NCBI RefSeq assembly: GCF_003939025.1
Contig: NZ_RQIH01000002.1
Location: 372,001-436,000 of the forward strand
DNA from: Rhizobium sophoriradicis
GTDB lineage: Bacteria > Pseudomonadota > Alphaproteobacteria > Rhizobiales > Rhizobiaceae
Direction: 5' to 3'
DNA: 64,000 nucleotides
Position numbers and translations under genes: made by a program. Positions 9,508 through 18,667 of this stretch are shown piece after piece; the first letter of the stretch is position 1; each line of letters begins with the position of its first letter. Below the pieces are notes generated by a model. The model ran no database searches. It saw only the letters and a program-made list of their open reading frames with translations, and was not told the DNA's origin.

Positions 9508-9530
9508 TGTATACAATGTTGGCTACAACA
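9508..9530. promoter_or_regulatory. Candidate GntR operator region (two palindromes)
   Basis: TGTATACA (9508-9515) is a perfect palindrome, and TGTTG-N4-CAACA (9517-9530) is an inverted repeat directly beside it. Sites of the TGTATACA type are typical for FCD-subclass GntR proteins. Both lie in the divergent promoter region of the GntR/ABC operon and the ureohydrolase operon. Confidence 0.45.
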
Positions 9531-9594
9531 AGCAATCGTCTTTTCGCCGGCTTTCAAAGTCGCTGGCGATCTGGTCGCAACACGTGGAGGTCCG

Positions 9595-10641
9595 ATGCCA
9601 GAGATTCTCAATCTGGACGAACTGCGGAAGCGCTTTTCGAACGCCTCAGGCGGTGAGATGTTCGATCCGGAGTTCCGCAAGGTGGCCGACATGGTCTTCG
9701 GCGAGGGCGATCGTCGCCAAGCGCCTTACTGCGGCGTCCCGACATTGCTGAAAGCGCCATATCGTCCAGATGCCGCACCCAGCTTTGCTGATATAGATAT
9801 TGCGCTTTTCGGTATTCCGATGGATCTCGGGGTGACGAACCGATCTGGAGCGCGGTTCGGGCCCCGGGCTGTGCGCAACGTCGACCGGGTTGGCCCTTAC
9901 GATCATGTCTTGCGGACCGTCCCGACCGCCCATGCACGTGTTGCCGATGTCGGCGATGTCCCGTTCAAAAGCCGCTTCGATCTAGCTGCATCCCATGACG
10001 ATATCGAAGAATTTGTCGGCGGCTTGATAAAGGCGGGGGTCGTGCCCCTGGCAGTCGGCGGCGATCACTCTATCGGCCTTCCGATCCTCAGGGCGGTCGG
10101 CAGGGATCGTCCTGTGGGGATGATCCACATCGACGCCCATTGCGACACGGGGGGTTCGTTCGAGGGATGCAAATTCCACCATGGCGGACCGTTTCGCCAG
10201 GCGGTTCTGGACGGTGTGCTCGATCCCAGGCGGACGATCCAGATCGGAATTCGCGGCAATTCCGAATATCTGTGGGAATTCTCGTATGCGTCCGGCATGA
10301 CCGTCATTCATGCGGAGGAGGTCGGCGATCTCGGCATAAGCGCCGTCATCGCCAAGGCGCGAGAGATCGCCGGGGCGGGGCCCACCTATGTCAGCTTCGA
10401 CGTCGATTCTCTCGATCCCGCATTTGCACCAGGGACGGGAACGCCAGAGGTAGGCGGACTGACCTCGGCGCAGGCCCTGGGCATTCTGCGCGGTCTTATC
10501 GGCTTGAACATTGTTGGCGGCGACGTTGTCGAGATCGCTCCGCAGTACGACCCGACGTCGAATACGGCGCAAATTGCCGCTCAGGTTTTGTTCGAACTCC
10601 TCTGCCTCGCGGCCGAGGCAATCAAGGTTCGCGCGTCCTAG
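9595..10641 (+). CDS. Arginase/agmatinase-family ureohydrolase
   Basis: The 348-residue enzyme carries all the manganese-binding signatures of the ureohydrolase family: GGDHSIGLP, IHIDAHCDTG and SFDVDSLDPAFAPGTGTPEVGG. These enzymes cleave a guanidino group to urea plus an amine. The length, the extended N-terminal region (YCGVPTLLKAP, RSGARFGPRAVR) and the PGTGTP motif fit agmatinase, guanidinobutyrase or guanidinopropionase better than arginase. GGAGG sits four bases before the ATG, which decides the start; the frame is open further upstream. It leads a rightward operon with a binding protein, an aminotransferase and an aldehyde dehydrogenase, consistent with agmatine or guanidinobutyrate degradation. 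The exact substrate is unproven. Confidence 0.9.
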   Translation: MPEILNLDELRKRFSNASGGEMFDPEFRKVADMVFGEGDRRQAPYCGVPTLLKAPYRPDAAPSFADIDIALFGIPMDLGVTNRSGARFGPRAVRNVDRVGPYDHVLRTVPTAHARVADVGDVPFKSRFDLAASHDDIEEFVGGLIKAGVVPLAVGGDHSIGLPILRAVGRDRPVGMIHIDAHCDTGGSFEGCKFHHGGPFRQAVLDGVLDPRRTIQIGIRGNSEYLWEFSYASGMTVIHAEEVGDLGISAVIAKAREIAGAGPTYVSFDVDSLDPAFAPGTGTPEVGGLTSAQALGILRGLIGLNIVGGDVVEIAPQYDPTSNTAQIAAQVLFELLCLAAEAIKVRAS

Positions 10642-10715
10642 CTTACGGACGTCGCGGAGTCTGCAACCGCCTTGCCTGGGAAAAGGGCATGGCGCACCAA
10701 AAGGGGAATAAAAAC

Positions 10716-11558
10716 ATGCAAGTATCAAAGCTTTTTCTGACGTCCGCTCTGCTCGGCGTCATCTCGGCCGGCGCTGCCGTTGCGCAGACGAAACCAACCG
10801 AGATCACCATTGCGACCGAGGGCGCATACGAGCCCTGGAATTTTTCCGGTCCCGACGGCAAGCTCGCAGGGTTCGAGATCGATCTCGCCAACGACCTCTG
10901 CGCCCGCATGAAAGTGAAATGCACCATCGTGGCGCAGGACTGGGATGGGCTTATTCCATCGCTTACGGCCAAAAAGTTCGACGCCATCATGGCCTCGATG
11001 ATCGTGACCGAAAAACGCCTTGCGGTCATCTCCTTCAGCAAGCCCTATGCCCCGACCGCCGCCACCTTCATGGTCGAGAAAACCGGCCCTCTCGCCGATC
11101 TGCCGGGGACGGGGACGACGGTCGACCTCGCCGCCGACAAGGCGAAGGTGGAGCAGGAATTACAGCCGCTTCGGGACGCCCTCAAAGGCAAGGCCGTGGG
11201 CGCGCAGGTATCGACGGCGAACGCCGCCTTTCTCGACAGCTATTTCAAGGGCGTTGTCGATCCGAGAGAATACAAGACCGTCGAGCAGCATGATCTCGAC
11301 CTCCAGGCCGGCCGCATCGACGCCGTCGTTGCCCAGAAAACGTCACTGACTGCAACGCTCGGCAAGGACGACTTCAAAGACTACAAGATCGCCGGCCCGA
11401 CCTTCAAAGGCGGGGTCTTCGGACAGGGGATCGCGGCGGGGATCCGTAAGGACGATACGGTGTTGAAGTCGATGTTCGACGCGGCGATCGAAGCGGCGGA
11501 AGCCGACGGCACGATCAACAAGCTTGCGCAGAAATGGATCAAGACATCCCTTGATTGA
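10716..11558 (+). CDS. Periplasmic polar amino acid-binding protein of ABC transporter
   Basis: The 280-residue product has a Sec signal peptide (MQVSKLFLTSALLG, cleavage near AVAQ). The mature part has the family-3 solute-binding fold: EITIATEGAYEPWNF, GFEIDLANDLCARM, DWDGLIPSL and the DAIMASMIVTEKR ligand loop. This family includes the histidine/LAO and octopine/nopaline binding proteins. AAGGGGA lies about nine bases before the ATG. It follows the ureohydrolase gene and should deliver substrate to the permease/ATPase set encoded leftward at 6450-8684. Splitting the transporter between two divergent operons suggests shared control by the GntR protein. Confidence 0.92.
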   Translation: MQVSKLFLTSALLGVISAGAAVAQTKPTEITIATEGAYEPWNFSGPDGKLAGFEIDLANDLCARMKVKCTIVAQDWDGLIPSLTAKKFDAIMASMIVTEKRLAVISFSKPYAPTAATFMVEKTGPLADLPGTGTTVDLAADKAKVEQELQPLRDALKGKAVGAQVSTANAAFLDSYFKGVVDPREYKTVEQHDLDLQAGRIDAVVAQKTSLTATLGKDDFKDYKIAGPTFKGGVFGQGIAAGIRKDDTVLKSMFDAAIEAAEADGTINKLAQKWIKTSLD

Positions 11559-11678
11559 TTAAGCGGCAAAGCTCCCTCGGCAGCAATTGGCAGCTGGTGC
11601 ACCGACTAGGTCGCGCCGGCTGCCGGTGCAGCTTGCCAGGCGTCGCCTATGAATAAGATCCACATTTGGAGAACCTCT

Positions 11679-13061
11679 GTGACCATCCTTCTCAATTCCG
11701 TCGAATCCCGGGACGCTGCGTTTGTTCTTCATCCCTATACCAACGCTTCGCAGCATCTGAAGGACGGCCCGCTGGTGATCACCAGGGGCGAGGGGATCCA
11801 TATCGTCGACAGCGAAGGCAACAAATACATCGAAGGTCTCGGCGGGCTGTTCTGCGCGTCGCTGGGCTTCAGCGAACAACGTCTGGTAGACGCGGCGACC
11901 CGCCAGATGAAGGAACTGCCTTTCTATCACAGCTTCGGCGGCAAAACGCATGAGACGGCGGTCGAGCTGGCCGAAAGGCTTATTCAGCTTTCACCAGTCG
12001 CCATGTCCAAAGTCTTCTTCGCAAATTCGGGTTCCGAGGCCAACGACACGGCCATGAAGCTTGTCTGGTATTATCACAATGCCATCGGCATACCGGAAAA
12101 GAAGAAGATCATCTCGCGCATGCGGGCTTACCACGGCGTGACCATCGCTTCGGCAAGCCTGACCGGACTGCCGAACAATCACCGCGATTTCGATCTGCCG
12201 ATTGATCGGGTGCTGCATACGGATTGCCCGGAGTTTTATCGCTATGGCCGGCCGGGCGAAACGGAGGAAGAATTCGCCACGCGCTGTGCCCACTCGCTTG
12301 AACAGATGATCCTCGCAGAGGGACCGGAGACCATCGGCGCGTTCTTCGCCGAGCCCTTGATGGCATCCGGCGGCTGTATCGTTCCGCCGCCAACCTATTA
12401 CGAGAAGATCCAGGCAATCCTCAAGAAATATGACGTACTGCTGATCGCCGACGAAGTTATCTGCGGCTTTGGCAGGCTCGGTACGATGTTCGGTTCGGAA
12501 AGCTTTGGGCTCCAGCCGGATATGATCGTCATGGCAAAGCAGCTTTCTGCCGCCTATCAGCCGATCTCGGCACTGATGATCAATGAAAAGATCCATTCCG
12601 CAGTCGTTGCTGAGAGCGAGAAAATCGGAACATTCGGCCATGGCTTCACCTATAGTGGCCATCCCGTCGCGACGGCCGTCGCATTGGAAACCCTGAAAAT
12701 CTACGAGGAACGCGACATCCTTGGCCACGTCCGCACCATCGCCCCGGTATTCCAGCGGCGGTTGAACGAACTTGGCGACCATCCGCTCGTCGGAAACGCT
12801 CGCGGTCGTGGACTCATCGGCACCCTTGAACTGGTTCGCAACAAAGAAACGAAAGAGCCGTTCAAGCCGACGGACGGCATTGCCATTCACGCAGGCAAGC
12901 AGGCTCAGCTCCATGGCGTCATCACACGCGCCCTTGGCGACAACTACTCTCTTTGCCCGCCGCTCATCATCACCGAGGCAGAAATCCACGAATTGTTCGA
13001 TCGCTCCACGCGCGCATTGGATGATACCTATACATGGGCGAGGGCAACCGGCCTCTATTGA
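11679..13061 (+). CDS. Class III (omega-amino acid type) pyridoxal phosphate aminotransferase
   Basis: A class III aminotransferase with the cofactor phosphate-binding motif (FFANSGSEANDTAMK), the cofactor-stacking region (RMRAYHGVTIAS), the aspartate motif (LLIADEVICGFGR) and the Schiff-base lysine in VMAKQLSAAYQPISA. It resembles putrescine/GABA/beta-alanine:pyruvate aminotransferases such as SpuC. I prefer the GTG at 11679 because GGAG lies seven bases upstream; the ATG at 11649 would add ten residues but has a poor ribosome site. In context it would transaminate the amine released by the ureohydrolase, giving an aldehyde or semialdehyde for the dehydrogenase at 14687. Confidence 0.9.
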   Translation: MTILLNSVESRDAAFVLHPYTNASQHLKDGPLVITRGEGIHIVDSEGNKYIEGLGGLFCASLGFSEQRLVDAATRQMKELPFYHSFGGKTHETAVELAERLIQLSPVAMSKVFFANSGSEANDTAMKLVWYYHNAIGIPEKKKIISRMRAYHGVTIASASLTGLPNNHRDFDLPIDRVLHTDCPEFYRYGRPGETEEEFATRCAHSLEQMILAEGPETIGAFFAEPLMASGGCIVPPPTYYEKIQAILKKYDVLLIADEVICGFGRLGTMFGSESFGLQPDMIVMAKQLSAAYQPISALMINEKIHSAVVAESEKIGTFGHGFTYSGHPVATAVALETLKIYEERDILGHVRTIAPVFQRRLNELGDHPLVGNARGRGLIGTLELVRNKETKEPFKPTDGIAIHAGKQAQLHGVITRALGDNYSLCPPLIITEAEIHELFDRSTRALDDTYTWARATGLY

Positions 13062-13078
13062 GCGAAGGAAGCGACGAT

Positions 13079-14671
13079 ATGCGAAATTTCGAATTGCCGG
13101 GAAGATCGATGGCCGTCGGCCGCAATGGCATGGCCGCGACATCGCACCCGATGGCGACTTTGACTGCGATCGAGATCCTGAAAGCCGGCGGAAAGGCCAT
13201 CGACGCCGCAGTCGGCGCCTGTGCCGTGCAATGTGTCGTGGAGGCCGGATCCACCGGCATAGGCGGCGATTGCTTTGCATTGCTGGCGTCGAATGGAAAT
13301 GATGATGTCATTGCCTATAACGGCTCGGGGCGCACGCCGGCGGCGGCGCATTTTGACTGGTTTCAGGAAAACGGCATCAGTTCGATCGAGCGGTCATCGC
13401 CGCATGCGGTGACCGTTCCTGGGGCGGTGGACGCCTGGACCCGCCTCGTTGCCGATCACGGCAGGATGCCGCTGTCGGAAATTCTTGCGCCGGCAATTGC
13501 ACTGGCTCGCGACGGCTATGCGATCACGCCACGGGTTGCCGCCGACATCTCTAACCAACGGGACCTGCTGCTGCGCGATCCATCGACCCGTCGCCTTTTC
13601 CTGATCGATGATCGGGCTCCGCCGGTCGGATCGGTTCAACATCAGCCGGAACTGGCGCAGACGCTGGAAACGATCGCAGCGTCGGGCCGTGACGGCTTCT
13701 ATCGCGGTCCGGTGGCAGCCGACATGGTGGCCCGGCTGAATTCCCTTGGCGGCCTCCATACAGTTGAGGATTTTGCCGCAACTGCCGGCGAATATGTGAA
13801 GCCCGTCAGCGCGACATTTCGGGGATGGACGGTGCATGAATGTCCACCGAACGGGCAGGGCATCGTCGCTCTGATGATCCTGAAGATCTTGGAGCGTTTC
13901 GAACGCAAAGGCGATCCGCTTGGTGTGGACAATCTGCACATCGAAGTCGAGGCCACGCGGCTAGCTTATGCGGCTCGTGATCGATGGGTTGCCGACATGG
14001 CGGCCTCAGACGTTCCGGTCGACTTCCTGTTATCCGATGAACTCGCCGACAGCCTTGCCGCCAGGATCGATCTGAATACCATCGCCGATGCCGGGGCCGT
14101 TATCGACGGCGCAGAGCATGCGGACACTGTCTACATTACGGTTGTCGACAAGGACCGAAATGTCGCCAGCTTCATCAACTCGATCTTTCATTCTTACGGA
14201 AGCGGATTGATGGCGCCGAATTGCGGTGTGTTGTTCCACAATCGCGGGCAGAGCTTCAGTATGAGGCAGGGGCATCCGAACGCGATAGGGCCGCGCAAGA
14301 GGCCCATGCACACCATCATCCCGGGTCTGGTCACCCGCAATGGCAAGAGCGTCTTGTCGTTCGGTGTGATGGGTGGGCACTATCAGGCGATGGGCCACGC
14401 CCACTTCCTCTCCAAGCTGTTCGAGTTCAATCTGGACATACAAAGTGCGATTGATCTGCCTCGGCTCTTTCCGCTTCCCGGCACGGCATCGATCGAAACC
14501 GAGGCGCTTCTGAGAACCTCGATCGGGCGTGAGCTCGAAGCCCGCGGCTTTAAGGTCGTCGCCCCGAATTGGGCGATCGGCGGCGCCCAGGCGATCTGGA
14601 TAGATGATCAAAACAACACACTGCTCGGCGCCTCCGATCATCGAAAAGATGGTTGCGCGCTCGGTTACTAA
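13079..14671 (+). CDS. Gamma-glutamyltransferase-family Ntn hydrolase
   Basis: The 530-residue protein has the family architecture: the N-terminal GMAATSHPMATLTAIEIL and GGNAvDA-like region (KAGGKAIDAAVGA), GIGGDCFALL, and a small-subunit start around DTVYITVVDKDRN. Classical enzymes have TTH at the autoprocessing site; here the nucleophile threonine is kept but is followed by VY, which is seen in the divergent YwrD-like branch. No signal peptide is visible, so it is probably cytoplasmic. It could remove a gamma-glutamyl group from a pathway intermediate or substrate. AAGGAAG precedes the ATG, and it is tightly linked to the aminotransferase gene (17-bp gap). Confidence 0.88.
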   Translation: MRNFELPGRSMAVGRNGMAATSHPMATLTAIEILKAGGKAIDAAVGACAVQCVVEAGSTGIGGDCFALLASNGNDDVIAYNGSGRTPAAAHFDWFQENGISSIERSSPHAVTVPGAVDAWTRLVADHGRMPLSEILAPAIALARDGYAITPRVAADISNQRDLLLRDPSTRRLFLIDDRAPPVGSVQHQPELAQTLETIAASGRDGFYRGPVAADMVARLNSLGGLHTVEDFAATAGEYVKPVSATFRGWTVHECPPNGQGIVALMILKILERFERKGDPLGVDNLHIEVEATRLAYAARDRWVADMAASDVPVDFLLSDELADSLAARIDLNTIADAGAVIDGAEHADTVYITVVDKDRNVASFINSIFHSYGSGLMAPNCGVLFHNRGQSFSMRQGHPNAIGPRKRPMHTIIPGLVTRNGKSVLSFGVMGGHYQAMGHAHFLSKLFEFNLDIQSAIDLPRLFPLPGTASIETEALLRTSIGRELEARGFKVVAPNWAIGGAQAIWIDDQNNTLLGASDHRKDGCALGY

Positions 14672-14686
14672 CAGCAGGAGAGCTGA

Positions 14687-16120
14687 ATGTCGGCGTATCC
14701 GAGTACCCAACTTTATATCAATGGCCGCTGGAGGCAGGGTTCAAACGACGATCTGCCTGTCGTCAATCCGGCCTCGGGCGAAGTCATCGGCCGTGTTTCC
14801 AATGCCGGCGCTCCTGATCTCGACGAAGCGCTTTCGGCAGCCGCCGCCGGGTTTGAGCAGTGGCGGCGCATAAGTGCGTTCGACCGGGCAAAGCTGATGC
14901 GTGAGTCGGCCGAGATCCTGCGCCAACGCTCTGCGGCGATCTCTCGAATAATGACATTGGAACAAGGAAAACCGCTCGCCGAGTCCAAGGCGGAGGCAGC
15001 CGCGGCTGCAGACATCATAGACTGGTTCGCCGAGGAAACCCGCCGTGCCTACGGCCGGCTGATCCCACCGCGAGCGAGCAATGTCAGGCAGATGGCGGTC
15101 AAGGAACCTGTCGGCCCGGTAGCGGCCTTCAGTCCCTGGAACTTTCCGCTGAACCAGGCTGTGCGCAAGGTCGCGGCCGCCCTTGCAGCCGGCTGCTCGA
15201 TCATATTGAAGGGGCCGGAGGAGACGCCGGCGAGCTGCGCCGAACTGGTTCGCGCCTTTGCCGATGCGGGTCTGCCGGCGGGCGTCCTCAACCTCGTTTT
15301 CGGAATTCCGGCCGATATTTCAAATCACCTGATCCCGCACCCCGTTATCCGGAAAATTTCCTTCACCGGATCGACCGTCGTCGGAAAGCAGTTGGCCTCC
15401 CTGGCCGGCGCCCACATGAAGCGGGTGACTATGGAACTCGGAGGCCATGCGCCTGCGCTCGTTTTCGATGATGCCGATATCGATCTCGCCGTCAGGCTAT
15501 TGGCCGCTGCCAAATTTCGAAATGCCGGACAAGTCTGCGTCGCGCCGACCCGGTTTCTCATTCAGCAACGCGTCTTCGATAAATTCCTCGATGGCCTGGT
15601 AAAGGCGGCCGAGGCGATCACAGTCGGCGATGGATTGAGCGACGGCGTCACCATGGGACCGCTTGCCAACGCGAGGAGGGTAGGGGCCATGGAGGCGCTG
15701 ATAGCAGACGCGGAGATGCGTGGTGCGAAGATTGCGACCGGCGGCAAAAGGATCGGCAATCTCGGTAACTTCTTCCAGCCGACGGTTCTCACCGACGTTC
15801 CGCAGCATGCCCGCGTGCTGAGCGAAGAACCATTCGGCCCCTTGGCGATCGTAAGTGCATTTTCGGACTACGACTCTGCCATTGCGGAGGCCAACCGTCT
15901 GCCATACGGCCTGGCGGCCTTTGCCTACACAACTTCGGCAAGGACCAGCGCAGGCCTTGCTCGCGATATCGAAAGTGGGATGCTGTCGATCAATCATCAT
16001 GGGTTGGCGCTGCCGGAGCTGCCGTTCGGAGGCATCAAGGATTCCGGCTACGGCTCGGAAGGCGGCGCTGAAGCAATGGAGAGTTACTTCAATACGAAAC
16101 TCGTGACCGAGGCGGCTTGA
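14687..16120 (+). CDS. NAD(P)-dependent aldehyde dehydrogenase, succinate-semialdehyde type
   Basis: The 477-residue enzyme matches the ALDH superfamily: the cofactor-binding segment FSPWNFPLNQAVRKV, the Rossmann turn FTGSTVVGKQ, the general base glutamate in MELGGHAP, and the catalytic cysteine in NAGQVCVAPTR. The overall form (GILS-like C terminus, LPFGGIKDSGYGSEGG) is that of the succinate-semialdehyde/aminobutyraldehyde group. CAGGAG precedes the ATG. It is the last gene of the rightward operon and would oxidise the aldehyde made by the aminotransferase, feeding carbon into succinate or GABA. It ends 5 bp from the convergent GGDEF-EAL gene. Confidence 0.92.
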   Translation: MSAYPSTQLYINGRWRQGSNDDLPVVNPASGEVIGRVSNAGAPDLDEALSAAAAGFEQWRRISAFDRAKLMRESAEILRQRSAAISRIMTLEQGKPLAESKAEAAAAADIIDWFAEETRRAYGRLIPPRASNVRQMAVKEPVGPVAAFSPWNFPLNQAVRKVAAALAAGCSIILKGPEETPASCAELVRAFADAGLPAGVLNLVFGIPADISNHLIPHPVIRKISFTGSTVVGKQLASLAGAHMKRVTMELGGHAPALVFDDADIDLAVRLLAAAKFRNAGQVCVAPTRFLIQQRVFDKFLDGLVKAAEAITVGDGLSDGVTMGPLANARRVGAMEALIADAEMRGAKIATGGKRIGNLGNFFQPTVLTDVPQHARVLSEEPFGPLAIVSAFSDYDSAIAEANRLPYGLAAFAYTTSARTSAGLARDIESGMLSINHHGLALPELPFGGIKDSGYGSEGGAEAMESYFNTKLVTEAA

Positions 16121-16125
16121 GCAGG

Positions 16126-18381
16126 CTATCGGCTTGCCTTTGCCGTTCCCTTGCCCTTCATCCGGCAAAATTCGATCAACTGATCCGAGGTCATGGGTCG
16201 GGCCAGGGCGTAACCTTGCAGCAAATGGCAACCGAGATCTTTCAGGATCTTCGCATGCTCCATTGTCTCCACGCCCTCGGCAACGATGTCGATGTTTTGC
16301 GACCGGCCGATTTCGATGATGGAGGAGACCAGACGGCGTTGCGAGGGGGAGGCGATGATCGGCTTGATGATTTCTCGATCGATCTTAAGTCTGCGCGGCT
16401 CAAATCGAAGCAAGCTGACGATGCTGGCATGTTCCGTGCCGAAATCGTCGATCTCGATTTCAATGCCGAGCGCCTTGATCGTCGGAATGATCTCGCTGAG
16501 GGCAGGTTGAAGATCGTCGAAAGAGATCGTCTCGAGCAGCTCGAAACACAGACGGCCTCTCGCTATGGGAAGCTCCGACAGTTCGGTAAGCAGGCTCGGC
16601 TGCGCCAGGCGGCGCGCTGAAATATTGACGGAGACCCGCGGAATTTGCATTCCCAAGCCGTCCCATCTCGTCAGCTCGAACAGCGCCTTTTGCAGGATCA
16701 GCCGATCCATCTCGCCGGTGCGCCCCAGCTTTTCCGCGGCGTCAAGGAATTTGTCGGGTCCGAGCACACCCTTTCGCGGGTGGTTCCAGCGGGCGAGCGC
16801 CTCGACGCCTGCGATATCAAGCGTGACCGCGTTAAACTGCGGCTGGAAGAATGCGACGAGTTCGTCGCGATCGAGCGCCTGATTGAAGTCATCCGCCAAT
16901 TCTTTTGAATGGATTGCGGCGCTGCGGAGCTCTTCGGTGAAAACGGCCGCGCGGCCGCGGCCGGCTTTCTTCGCCTCGTACAGAGCCAGATCGGCATTCA
17001 GAAGCAACTGACCGAGGTCCCGGTCGCGAGCCCGTTCCCAGGCGACACCGACGCTTGCGCCGACCACATAACCGGCTCCATCGATAAAGATGGTCTGCTG
17101 CAGTGCGTCGACAATCTGCCTGGCCAATTCGGTTGCTTTGGGCTCGGGATCGCTGCTCCAGCTGGCGAAGACGAACTCGTCTCCGCCGATGCGCGCCGCG
17201 ACATCGTTGGGGCCGGTCATTTCGGCAAGCCGCGAAGCCGTTGTTTGCAGGACCATGTCGCCGCCGGCGTGCCCCTTCGTGTCGTTGATCTCTTTAAAGC
17301 GGTCGAGGTCGATATGGATGAGGATCAGGCGGTCTTGCGGATCGGGCCTCGGCGGCTGCGAGATCATCTGGTCGACAAACCGCCGATTGGGTAGCCCGGT
17401 GAGGGCGTCATGCAGTGACAGGTGCTCCAGCCTCTGTCGTGCTCGTACGAGCTTGCTCTTGTGAAGGCGCAATTTTTCGATGGTCTTCTGGCGCGATTTG
17501 GTCAGAAAGCCGACCCAGACGATCGGCGCGACGACACACAAGGCCAACAGACTGGCATAGAGCTCAAAAGTGCCCATGCCGTTATTCTGCCCCCATCCAT
17601 GCCTGGGCAGTGCGGCGAGGGACCATCGGCCGTAAGTCATATCGACGGAGGCCACGACCGGTTTCTTCTCAAAGGTTTCCAGGCTGCCAAAAAAGACCTG
17701 TTTGGGCGAGTTCGGCTCCGGCGTCGTGCTGATGGCGATCTCCAGGTCGGTCGAACTAAGACCGCTATCCCGGTATAGCCTCGGAATATCGATGATGCCG
17801 GAAAGCAGACCCCAAAAGATCTGGCTGTTTCCATCGTCGATATAGACCGGGCACCTGACAACGAAAGCCGTTCCGCCTTGGACAAGCTCCACCGGGCCTG
17901 TCAGGACGATATTGTGTGTGTTGCGCGCCAGCATCGCGGCGGCCCGTTGCTTCTCATTTCTTCGGTAGTCGAGTCCGATGGCCCTTTCGTTTCCTTTTTC
18001 CGGATAGACCCACTGGACCACCATGTCGGGCGCAGCAGCGAAGCTTCGCAATTGTGAATCCGGCTGCAGAATCTGCGCGGCAAGTTTGGAAAATCTGTTC
18101 TGGCCCATCGCCGGATCGACCGCGATACCCGCCGCCAAACCTTGCAACAGCTTCACATTGCTATTGAGGTTGGTCTGAAGCCGAGATGACATCGTCGCAA
18201 GCTCGCCGGCAACAACCGAGCGCTCGTTGGCCAACGATCGCTCAAGCCGCCAGTTCGTTGCCACCCAGACGACGATGGCTGCGATAATGGCCGCAAATAG
18301 TGCCGGAGCAAATGCGCTCGCATGGCTCATCAGGGAACCAGCGAGGCCACGAATTGTCTTTGTGTTTCTTCGAAACTTCAT
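16126..18381 (-). CDS. Membrane-bound GGDEF-EAL cyclic di-GMP turnover protein
   Basis: About 751 residues from the ATG at 18381 (a GTG at 18420 would add 13). An N-terminal membrane helix (ALFAAIIAAIVVWVA) is followed by a periplasmic region of about 220 residues resembling a CHASE sensor, then a second helix (LYASLLALCVVAPIVWVGF). The GGDEF domain has an intact RIGGDEF motif but lacks the arginine of the RxxD inhibitory site (GPND instead). The EAL domain keeps EALARW, the metal and catalytic residues in ELLE, DDFG, KID, EGVET and QGYALARPM, so it should hydrolyse c-di-GMP. Whether the cyclase or the phosphodiesterase dominates cannot be decided. It has no operon partner. Confidence 0.9.
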   Translation of the reverse strand: MKFRRNTKTIRGLAGSLMSHASAFAPALFAAIIAAIVVWVATNWRLERSLANERSVVAGELATMSSRLQTNLNSNVKLLQGLAAGIAVDPAMGQNRFSKLAAQILQPDSQLRSFAAAPDMVVQWVYPEKGNERAIGLDYRRNEKQRAAAMLARNTHNIVLTGPVELVQGGTAFVVRCPVYIDDGNSQIFWGLLSGIIDIPRLYRDSGLSSTDLEIAISTTPEPNSPKQVFFGSLETFEKKPVVASVDMTYGRWSLAALPRHGWGQNNGMGTFELYASLLALCVVAPIVWVGFLTKSRQKTIEKLRLHKSKLVRARQRLEHLSLHDALTGLPNRRFVDQMISQPPRPDPQDRLILIHIDLDRFKEINDTKGHAGGDMVLQTTASRLAEMTGPNDVAARIGGDEFVFASWSSDPEPKATELARQIVDALQQTIFIDGAGYVVGASVGVAWERARDRDLGQLLLNADLALYEAKKAGRGRAAVFTEELRSAAIHSKELADDFNQALDRDELVAFFQPQFNAVTLDIAGVEALARWNHPRKGVLGPDKFLDAAEKLGRTGEMDRLILQKALFELTRWDGLGMQIPRVSVNISARRLAQPSLLTELSELPIARGRLCFELLETISFDDLQPALSEIIPTIKALGIEIEIDDFGTEHASIVSLLRFEPRRLKIDREIIKPIIASPSQRRLVSSIIEIGRSQNIDIVAEGVETMEHAKILKDLGCHLLQGYALARPMTSDQLIEFCRMKGKGTAKASR

Positions 18382-18667
18382 CAAGTCGCCAGTATGAATG
18401 ACAGGCTGGCATCCTTGCACAGTTTCTTTAAGGCAACGCTAAGCGGCCGATCCGGGTGCAGGAAGGACAATCCAGTGGGAATATGGTCAGTCCGGCGCGC
18501 GCGGGTTGCGGAGTCAGGAGGGCGAGGAGGAGGCGGGACCGTCGCACTTGGAAATAGAATGTACCCGGCTACATCAAAAGATCACATAAGATAGATTATG
18601 GAACATAAGCCTTCATCAACCAGGCCAAAGGCTTACGCCGCTCCGCCTTTGCGCTGCCCAGTCCGGC

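Noticed and set aside
11991-13280. 429-codon minus-strand frame opposite the aminotransferase gene
   Set aside because: The plus strand has all class III aminotransferase motifs; the opposite frame has none and no ribosome site.
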